A DNA stretch of 64,000 bases from Mesodorylaimus sp. YZB2_4 (lineage: Eukaryota > Nematoda > Enoplea > Dorylaimida > Dorylaimidae), in contig JASANH010000895.1 of assembly GCA_030248295.1 (NCBI GenBank), forward strand, positions 496,001 to 560,000, written 5' to 3'. Below, piece after piece: positions 56,117 through 64,000 of the stretch. A program made the translations under genes and the position numbers. The notes under the pieces were generated by a model, which searched no databases, was not told where the DNA came from, and worked only from the letters and a program-made list of their open reading frames with translations. Within the stretch, counting starts at the first letter, position 1, and each line of letters starts with the position of its first letter.

Positions 56117-57180
56117 GAAAATCAACGCTGCATTAAAACCCAGGGGCAGGAACCGCAAGTGCCGGAACAGTCGGCAGAGCAGACATCGCCCAAACCAGTG
56201 ATGCAACCACGATTGATGCAGCGGCAAGAGGAAATAGGTCGAGGTGTGTCACCAGAGTTTCAGACACCACCAACGTCGCCGATCAAGAGTGGAGAGCCAG
56301 TGGCAGCAAAGTCACCGTCGCCATTATCTGTTCGTCCCACGTCACCAGTGCAGGACAGTAGCAAACGATTAGCACTTGAACGGTCCTGCAGGAAGAAGTC
56401 ACAGACTGTGGAGGCAGCTCGAAGCGCGGACAGAAACGAGGTGGCCAATCCCGCATCGGCAGAATCTGCCGCATTCCAGCCCACTCAACCCCGTCGCCCT
56501 GGCCTACGATCAAATCCGCTTCAAACTCGACGGTACCAAGCTCAGGACTGGAGAAAATAACAGACGGTCGAGGACGACTCGTCTCAATGCCCCGGCGTGT
56601 GCAATGTCGGTTCCTTGCGCTACGTCAGTGGATATTTTGGTGTGGGGGCAAGGTCCAATCAGGATAGGATATGACGGAACCACGCTCGTAATTCGAGTCA
56701 GTAGAGGGCACTTTGCATAATGCGGTAGGACCTGATTTAGGTGTGCACAAACATGTTGTTCGTGAGGCAAGGGGATCCAACCCCCCTATGGTTAGTATGT
56801 AAGTGTGATTTGCATATCGCCCAACTTGCTGAGCGACCTAGGAATTTCTAGGATGTGTAAGATCAGGTCGTTTGTGTTAGGTTAGGAAACTGGTTGCACC
56901 CTATACCCATGTGTATTAGAAATGTATATAAGGAGCCCATTCTGCCATGCTCAGTCAGTAGTAGAGTTGCAGTCACTCGCTGGTACATCGTAGTCATTCG
57001 TGATCTTCGTATTTCTCACGTGTGCGTCGGCCGTAGTAAAAGATTTCGTGTGATTGCCCGTTGTCGGTTTGGACCATGTTCCGTGCCTCGAGTGGACGCC
57101 GATTCCGTCCTTATCCAACTCGGTCTTTGGGTAAGCAGTCTTGTTGAGTGTAACCGTTTACTGTGTCCATATTAGGCTAG
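56117..57180 (+). mobile_element. Possible 3' end of an LTR retrotransposon
   Basis: A frame from about 56117 to 56560 encodes a basic, Pro/Gln/Arg-rich protein end (PTQPRRPGLRSNPLQTRRYQ) like the C-terminal tails of Ty3/gypsy polyproteins. After it comes sequence with LTR-like layout, including a TATATAAGG box at about 56927 and a downstream start-like region. I could not find a second LTR copy, a primer-binding site or catalytic domains, so this remains tentative. Confidence 0.3.
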
Positions 57181-58858
57181 GCCAGTAAACTACGTTACAT
57201 CCATCTCGATAATGTCCGCGAGACTTTCCTCATTCGCGAGAGCTGCGCCATTTACATTTATCAGATCGGCGCCACCCGCTAAGTTGACCAAACCAATATC
57301 ATCCGCGCCATTTGTGCCGGTGAAGACCCCGTCCCACAAAGCCAAGAGGTACAAGACCATATTGTTGTCTATGCCGGGGAAACCATGAAAAAATCCGAAG
57401 ATCGGTTCCCAGTCATCCCACTGATCAACTGGGAATATAACTACCACGTAATCCATGGGATCGATAAAAATTGGGGCACCATTAACAATGGTGCTTCATA
57501 CCGCGCCACCTACAAGGGAACAGGTTCTGATACAAGTATTTTCAAATCTAGCAAGAAACCTAAAATCAATCGACAGTCCCGCCCTAAACCTGATGAGCCA
57601 AAGATCACGCAGAAGAAAAATTTTACCTAATTCGCCAAAGTAGATCACGCAATAGATCATTGTTTTAGATTTTGCAATAGATTTTAAATGAAACAGTCCC
57701 ACAAATGAAAAATAAAAACCTGACAAAACTGGTAAATGCAAAATGACCGACTGCTCAACGCGACAGAAAGAAGCGACAATGACTCCATACCCACAACCCA
57801 GCGATCGTGCAGCGTACTTTACAATGTGCACCAAGCAGGCCGCCACTGCTTTTATTACCCAGTCCCTCTTGGTATGTGTCACTTTACGCTTGCAGTACGT
57901 TTAGCTGTGATGACACCATGGTGGTCGCTTTAGATAGCGCTTTCGTGTTTCGCACACCATATGTCGATTACAGGTACCCCATACGAATCATATTGTGCTT
58001 TCAACTGAAACTCCGTGACAGTGGGTTGATGTGCTACTGTCCTGCTCAGGTCTTCAATTTCCTCCGCACTACATGGGACGGATGCGAAATCCATTCGGTT
58101 GAAGAGCGTCTGGCACCAGTGTTCCTGTCGCATCATTTTCAGCTCCATTAAATTCGGTGACCACAGATTCCTAAATTCTCTGGGTTGAAGCAATGTTGTG
58201 TCCATTGCCCCTATGTTTATTCGTTCAAGATCTGCGCTTAAACTGTTTTGAGTGATCTTCATTTCCAATAACACGTTGCCTTGACCACGATTGACTTCGA
58301 AAACTGATGGCTTATGTAAGAGTCTCAGTACTTGAAATCCGGATAATGTTTGTAAAGGTTGAACCTTCCCACCCTATTCCTCTGGGCTTTGAGCGGCGAT
58401 TGCCTCCATGTATCATCCACAATAAAGAGCAACTATCTGGAAGCTTTCATGAGAGAGGCACTTGAACTCACCCATGCAACATTCAAAATGAGGATATTGT
58501 CAATAAGCACCCCTATATAAATTGCACATAGTGACAGCAGCGCCATCTGGTGTTTGGATGCAGCGAATCAGAGTAGCCAGTGCATGATGGTGCTCTGCGA
58601 TCGGCCCGCTCTCCACCAATTGGAACAGTCCCAAGACTGACGTCGAACTCACGTCGTGACAGAAGGGTATATAAAGGCGGAAAGTTGGTAATCCTGCCTC
58701 ATTTCAATTTTTGCTTTGGTGATGAGTGGTCTTGGTTTACCACCTACTTCTCTACTTGAAGTCGCGATTTGTTTCTACTGGAAATACTTTAAGTCCAGTT
58801 ACCTCTGTATTTTTTAATTAGGTACCTAATTTATTTGGTTACCTTCTGTTCATTTCGT
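57181..58858. other. Region with unassigned open frames before the Helitron
   Basis: Minus-strand frames at 57190-57456 (DDIGLVNLAGGADLINVNGA) and 57930-58274 (REFRNLWSPNLMELKMMRQE) read like protein but have no recognised family. They may be remnants of mobile elements. The Helitron 5' end should lie in the right part (about 58500-58850) but I could not locate the expected TC terminus with confidence. Confidence 0.25.
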
Positions 58859-61800
58859 ATGTCCAATATGGACCAGCAAGGGAGTTCGCGGCAATATTCT
58901 GGAACGGTAGACGCAGTTTTGGCTGGAGAACGACGCGCAAATGAGACGCCAGAAGAGCAAGTGGCCAGACAAAGACGTATCGGGAAAGAGAAGCTCAGCG
59001 GCGAGCGAGGGAAACGGTAGAAGAAAGAAATAGTCGTCTGGAAAATGACCGCGCTAGAGCTGCAAGTCGCCATGCTGAAGAAACACCAGAACAACGACAA
59101 ACCAGGTAACAAGCGAATCAGGCACGAATGGCTCAAACCCGCGAACTTGAAACCCCAGGACAACGACAAGAAAGACAACAAGCAGATCGAGAAAGGGCCA
59201 GACAATGTGCAGCTGCGCCAGGAGTACTGGTTAGAGCAGCAGTAGCAGGTACGGCTAACGCCTCGCCGCCAATGCAGCACCATTTGGGTGACATGATGAA
59301 GCAGTGCGAATACGATTCTTGCAAAGCGCTGCATTTTCCTAATAAGAAAGGGAATCTTCTCCACAGTTGCTGCCACAATGGAAAGGTATCGGTACCACCA
59401 TTGTCCCTGTACCCTGAAGCTGTTTGTTTGTTGTTGACAGGAGATAATGAAGAGGCGAGAAATTTCCGCGAATTTATTCGTCAATACAACAGTGCCAATG
59501 CATTCGCGAGCTTTGGAGCAAAAAGTGTAGCTATTCCAGGGACGGGACCATACTGTTTCAAAATAAGTGGCGAAGTGTATCACTTAGCAACGTCTGCATT
59601 GGTACAAAATCCAGATGGTGCCGCTGTAGCTGCTGCACCACAATACGGGCAGCTTTTTATTTATGACCCAGAAGCCGCAATATCTTACAGGATGCAAGTA
59701 CAACAAAATGCAGAATGCGATCGGCGAATCATGCAGATTATTGATCATGTGTTGCGGCAAGTAAACCCTTATGTTCAATGGTATCGAAGACTCAATGAAG
59801 CTGCACGAGCAGAGGAGGAACGAGCGCGGCGTTTGGGCATTCAACCAAACCAATACGAGTTGCTGCTGCTTAGGAGAGCGACCGTCGATCAACGACGTTA
59901 CAATTCGCCCGCCACGAACAAGGACTGCATGTATCTAATCGAAAGCGGGGATGGCGATGTGCCGGAAATGGATTTGGCTGTGCATCCTGTTAATCAATTG
60001 GGATGCAAACGAATCAGCCAATACAGCAGACACGTGGACCCAATGATCTTCCCCATCTTTTTCCCATGCGGTGATGCTGGATGGTACATCAATGTACTAA
60101 ATGCTCTGCCCCTTGCACGAGCGGCCAGGGAAGGACCAACGCCCTTACAATTTTATGCAAATCGTATAGCACTGCACCCGCTGCACCATGGTGGAAAGTT
60201 GTTTCAGCAGTATATGGTCCATGCCTTTTGTACAGTGGAGGCTCAACGCCTGGATTATATTCGTAAAAATCAACAGCAGTTGAGGGTCGAATGTTACCAA
60301 GGCCTCATCGACTTCGTAGCTGATGCTGCTCAAGAGGAGGGTCTTCGAGCTGGCAATCTGGTTATTCTGCCGAAAACACACGTTGGTGGCCCGCGATACA
60401 TGCGCCAAAAATACTACGATGCCATGACTGTGGTTCGTCATTTTGGAAGACCGGATTTGTTTGTGACCTTCACGTGCAATCCCATATGGCCTGAGATTGT
60501 GTCGCCGTTGCAACCGTATCAAGATGCAAGCGCTAGACCTGATATCGTATCGCGTGTTTTCCAGCTGAAGGTGGAAGAATTGATGAGGCTTATCAAAAAA
60601 GAGAAAATTTTTGGCGCGGTGTTGGCATTCATTTACGTTATTGAGTTTCAGAAACGGGGTCTACCTCATATTCACTGTCTGTTCTGGCTATCGGAAGAGG
60701 ATCAATTATGCACGGGTGACCTGGTGGACAAGGTCATTGGCGCAGAAATACCAGATAGGGCGGCAGACCCAGAACTGTACGCGATAATTATGAAAAATAA
60801 CATCCATGGACCATGCGGAGTTTTGAATCCCAGATGCATCTGTATGCAAGATGGGCTATGCAAGAAACATTTTCCTAAGCAGCTCCAAGATTTTACTGAT
60901 ATGAGTGGCGACGGTTATCCCAAGTACAAGCGGCGTGAAAACTCGAATGAAAATCATCGCGTAGGTAACATCCAGGTGGACAACAGATAGGTCGTGCCAT
61001 ACAACCCATTTCTGAGCAAGACCTTCAATGCGCACGTAAATGTGGAAATGTGCCACACGATTGCCGCGATCAAATATTTGTGCAAGTATTTTACCAAAGG
61101 TCATGACAGAGCGCGAGCTGGCCTGAAGGTTGTGGGTGGGACACTGATGTTGGACGAAGTACAAGAATTTGTGGACACCCGCTGCATAACTCCGCCGGAA
61201 GCTGCTTGGCGCTTGCTTGAAAATGATATCCACCAGCAGTCCCATGCCATATATGAGCTCGCAGTGCATTTACCGAATGGTCAACGTATTTTCTTCGAGG
61301 AAGGGCAGGAAGAGGAAGCAATTCGACGAGCCAGCACCCGCGACACTACCTTGACGGCATGGTTTAAGCTAAACCAAAGCGACCCTCAAGCCAGAGTGCA
61401 CCTGTATCAAGATATCCCTCGGTTCTATGTGATGAAGAAGGCGGAAGGCAATGTAAAGTGGCAGTTTCGGCAGCGTGGGCACGAATCAGTGATTGGCAGG
61501 GTAGCGAGTGTGTCGCCACGAAATGCGGAAGCTTAGCACCTACGGTTACTGCTGCTGAATGCGAGGGGAGCAACATCATTCGAAAATATACGGACTGTGA
61601 ATGGAGTCATACACAACACCTTTCGGGAAGCCGCACACGCTTTGGGTCTGATTGTAGACGATGAAGAATGGCGCACCTGCATGCAGGAAGCAGCACTGTA
61701 CGTATATGATGCCATATCAGTTGCGCTCATTATTTGCTATCCTGCTCATCCACTGCGAAGTGAACAATGCTTGCAATGCTTGCTTGTGAGCATTGTTCAC

Positions 61801-63425
61801 TGCAATTTCGACTGGCGATGACTGAAGATTTTCGGCATGCTGGCAACGATGATGCATCAGCCGACACCTTGGCACTACTTCACATTCAAGCGGATCTCCA
61901 AGCTGTTGGTAGCAGCTGCACTGAAAAAGGAATCCCGGAACCTGGTCCTATGGCAGAGCAACCGCAGCTCTTTGACGACAACCCTGCTCAATACCAGGCA
62001 CGTGGCCAAGAGATGCTGAGAATGCTAAATCCTCATCAGAGAGCGGCTGCTGATGGCATCTTGACTGAGGTGGCCAACAATGATGTCACTCAACCGCATT
62101 GTTTCTTTATCGATGGTCCTGGTGGCACAGGAAAAACGTTTTTGTATGACGCACTTATAAATATCCTTCATGGAATGAACAAACGAATCCTCGCAGTCGC
62201 TTACACTGGCATTGCAGCCATATTGCTACCTGGTGGCAAAACGTGCCATGCTGCGTTTCGGTTGCCCTTGAATATTCTACCAGATTCCTCTTGCCATTTA
62301 TCCATGGCTGAGAAAGCCGAACTGGAAAAAGTCGATGTTATTATTTGGGACGAGGTATCCATGGCGTCTGTGAATATGTTCGGCATAGTGGACCGTCTTT
62401 TGCGAGATATAATGAAACGTGACAATATTCCATTTGGTGGTAAAATAATCGTAGTTGGTGGAGACTTTCGACAAGTACTGCCTGTTATTCCCGGTGGTAC
62501 CCGCCTACAGATTGTTCGACAATGTCTGAAAAGCAGTCCCTTGGGCAGATATTTCCGCAGGGCTCATCTCACTGTGAACATGCGAGCACGACCAGAAGAG
62601 GTCGAGTTTGCTCAGTGGTTGCTGCAACTGGGTAATGGCACATTGCCGCGTCCACCTAATGCTAAGACTGAAAATTCTATCATAGTCCCACCTCAATGCG
62701 TTTGCCAGGACGTGGTTACTCAACTTTTCGGTGATGGCTTTCTGCCTAGCGATATGGGCATGTACCAGCGGGTCGTTTTGTGTCCAATTAATGAAGATGT
62801 CCGCTTACGCAACGAAGAAATTTTAGACAAACTGCACGGTCAGAAAGTGACATACAGAAGCGTGGATTATAGTGGAGCCATTGAAGGCGAGGATGTCGCT
62901 GTGCAACAGCAGCTCTACCCTACTGAGTTCTTGAACACGGTCAGTGTGACTGGCCTACCTCCTCATGAGCTCAATTTAAAGAAGGGCGCAGTTGTCATGC
63001 TTATTCGCAATCTGTGCTTAGCTCGAGGACTTTGCAATGGTACCAGAATGGTTGTCATGGACATGGCACCAAAGGTTTTACAAGTCAAAATCATATCGGG
63101 GACACATCGAGGCACAGTTCACTTCATTCCAAGGATAACCCTCAATACGAAAGACGATGTGAACGTTCCTTTCAATTTATGCCGTCGTCAGTTTCCAGTC
63201 AAACTCGCTTATGCCATGACCATAAATAAAGCCCAGGGTCAAACATTCGATAAAGTCGGTCTCTATTTGCGAGGGCCTGTATTTACGCACGGTCAGCTCT
63301 ATGTAGCCTGCTCCCGAGTGCGTTCGTTCGATTCTCTTCATATTCAGGTATTCGAAACTGCCCAACAAGGAAAAGTTGGAAACGACGCTATTACTGACAA
63401 CATCGTATTTAAAGAAATACTTTAA
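58859..63425 (+). pseudogene. Helitron RepHel protein gene with stops and frameshifts
   Basis: Domains in order: an N-terminal Gln/Arg-rich ETPEEQ repeat region (58859-59240, with a frameshift and stop codons), a zinc-finger-like segment (CKALHFPNKKGNLLHSCCHN), the Helitron_like_N domain and the HUH endonuclease motif (QKRGLPHIHCLFWL) to a TAG at 60988-60990. In the same frame the Rep domain goes on with VPYNPFL and the catalytic tyrosine region (IKYLCKYFTKG) to a TAG at 61534-61536. A frameshifted stretch follows (TVNGVIHNTFREAAHALGL). The Pif1-like SF1 helicase is intact from 61767 to 63425: GPGGTGKT Walker A, IIWDEVSM Walker B, GGDFRQVLPVI, and NKAQGQTFDKVGLYL and YVACSR at the end. The element cannot encode one full protein as it stands; the helicase looks recently active. 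Confidence 0.92.
61759..61802. repeat. Small perfect inverted repeat at the helicase frame break
   Basis: GTGAACAATGC and its complement GCATTGTTCAC lie about 20 bases apart at the point where the Helitron frame shifts and a TTGCAATGCTTGCTT tract occurs. It suggests a template-switch or slippage event that broke the frame. Confidence 0.6.
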
Positions 63426-63798
63426 AAGGTTCACGATGAGTGATCGAGTGATAAAAAGGCGTTTCAATCGTGTGTAAAATTTAATGTAAAATAAGAATAA
63501 AAACTGGAAAGAATTAGTAAAAATGTGTTTATGTGAACGTCTGAATTGAAATAGGAGGAGTTTGTGGGAGGAGTTTCTTCAAATATAAGCGGCTCTTGCA
63601 AAAAGTGGTCACTACACTGTTATTACGAACAGTCACGCTAGGCGTAATGTCTATTTCGCACTGATTCTCAAGAAGTTTCAGGCCGCGAGCGAAGCGAGCC
63701 ATTTTCTAGTATTGGAATGAAATGCGAAACGCGAAGAAGTAGCGAGTGTGTCCGTCCGTCAAGTGCGTAGTTCCTTTCAGCCTTGGTTAATGTACGGG

Positions 63799-64000
63799 CT
63801 AGTAGGCTACTAGCTTGTCCTTTTTATCTTCGTGGTCTTGAGACAGGACTGCGCCTATTCCTTCAGGGGACGCGTCAGTCTGTAGGATACAAGATTTCGT
63901 GAAATCGGGATAGGCCGATAGGTGCCGCTGCAAGAGCCTGTTTCAGCTCCTTAAATGCTGCCATGTACATGCGGGAGCCAAATAAAATCAGTACCTTCTC
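63799..64000 (-). pseudogene. Ty3/gypsy pol fragment (RT end and RNase H start)
   Basis: Minus-strand translation gives AAFKELKQALAAAP, then after a one-base shift YPDFTKSCILQTDASPEGIG and AVLSQDHEDKKDK to a TAG. This is the RT-connection and the first RNase H Asp motif (QTDAS) of Ty3/gypsy elements. The frameshift and stop show it is dead; the rest lies beyond the right edge. Confidence 0.8.

Larger units (their letters stand above)
58859..63709 (+). mobile_element. Helitron, RepHel type, defective
   Basis: A rolling-circle DNA transposon. It contains a Rep/Helicase reading frame in several pieces, followed by a typical Helitron 3' end: GC-rich GGCCGCGAGCGAAGCGAGCC (63681-63700), then ATTTT and CTAG at 63706-63709, followed by T. 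No terminal inverted repeats or duplication are expected for this class. The exact 5' end (TC) was not found, so the start given is the first coding ATG. Confidence 0.85.

Noticed and set aside
57190..57456. Minus-strand frame with FGFFHGFPGIDNNMVLYLLA
   Set aside because: No start context, splice partner or known family; also open in the opposite strand, as expected of low-stop sequence.
59045..59245. Separate 66-codon gene at the Helitron start
   Set aside because: It overlaps the repetitive Gln/Arg-rich Helitron N-terminus in a shifted frame.

Overview
This is a metazoan nuclear window: spliceosomal introns (many of 45-70 bp), animal-specific gene families (intersectin with EH/SH3/DH-PH-C2, SUV39H, DEG/ENaC channel, aminergic GPCR, allatostatin-C-type neuropeptide) and animal-type transposons. 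The allatostatin-C-like peptide, EB-type cysteine-rich secreted protein and compact introns suggest an ecdysozoan, most likely a panarthropod (tardigrade or small arthropod). I cannot fix the species from sequence alone. I reconstructed about 51 introns by joining reading frames across GT-AG (and three GC-AG) sites; exon coordinates are in the entries.

Layout, left to right. 1-4.1 kb: SUV39H-type histone methyltransferase (-), its 3' end beyond the left edge and its introns filled with GGATCC-rich repeats. 4.9-12.6 kb: ALG13 (+) and, 51 bp further on, long-form intersectin (+) with TIR elements in two introns. 13.0-14.5 kb: CDK1 (-). 15.3-17.1 kb: unassigned coding-like segments (-). 19.0-20.7 kb: biogenic-amine GPCR (-). 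23.4-25.8 kb: eight-exon secreted protein of unknown function (+). 27.0-29.6 kb: proteasome lid subunit PSMD3/Rpn3 (+). 30-33.6 kb: tRNA-like sequence, G/C low-complexity block, nested MITEs and tRNA-Glu(TTC). 34.3-36.2 kb: 2OG-Fe(II) dioxygenase (+). 36.7-37.1 kb: allatostatin-C-like prepropeptide (-). 40.1-40.7 kb: MARVEL-type membrane protein (+), followed by a 1.1-kb TIR element. 42.5 kb: tRNA-Glu(CTC). 43.3-44.7 kb: four-TM protein (+). 44.8-47.8 kb: PH-domain protein (-). 50.0 and 51.3-53.0 kb: an EB-type cysteine-rich secreted protein (-) with a stop-bearing paralogous first exon. 53.5-55.1 kb: decayed DEG/ENaC channel (+). 55.1-55.6 kb: 96-bp repeats in direct and inverted orientation. 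56-57 kb: possible LTR-element end. 58.9-63.7 kb: defective Helitron (+). 63.8-64.0 kb: Ty3/gypsy pol fragment (-).

The genes form no single pathway. Housekeeping genes (CDK1, ALG13, PSMD3, SUV39H, intersectin) alternate with secreted or neural genes (GPCR, neuropeptide, EB protein, channel relic, secreted orphan). The most notable points are the neuropeptide precursor, the orphan secreted protein built only of phase-1 exons, the high share of GC-AG introns, the very short ALG13-intersectin spacing, and a family of TIR elements with 8-bp target duplications.
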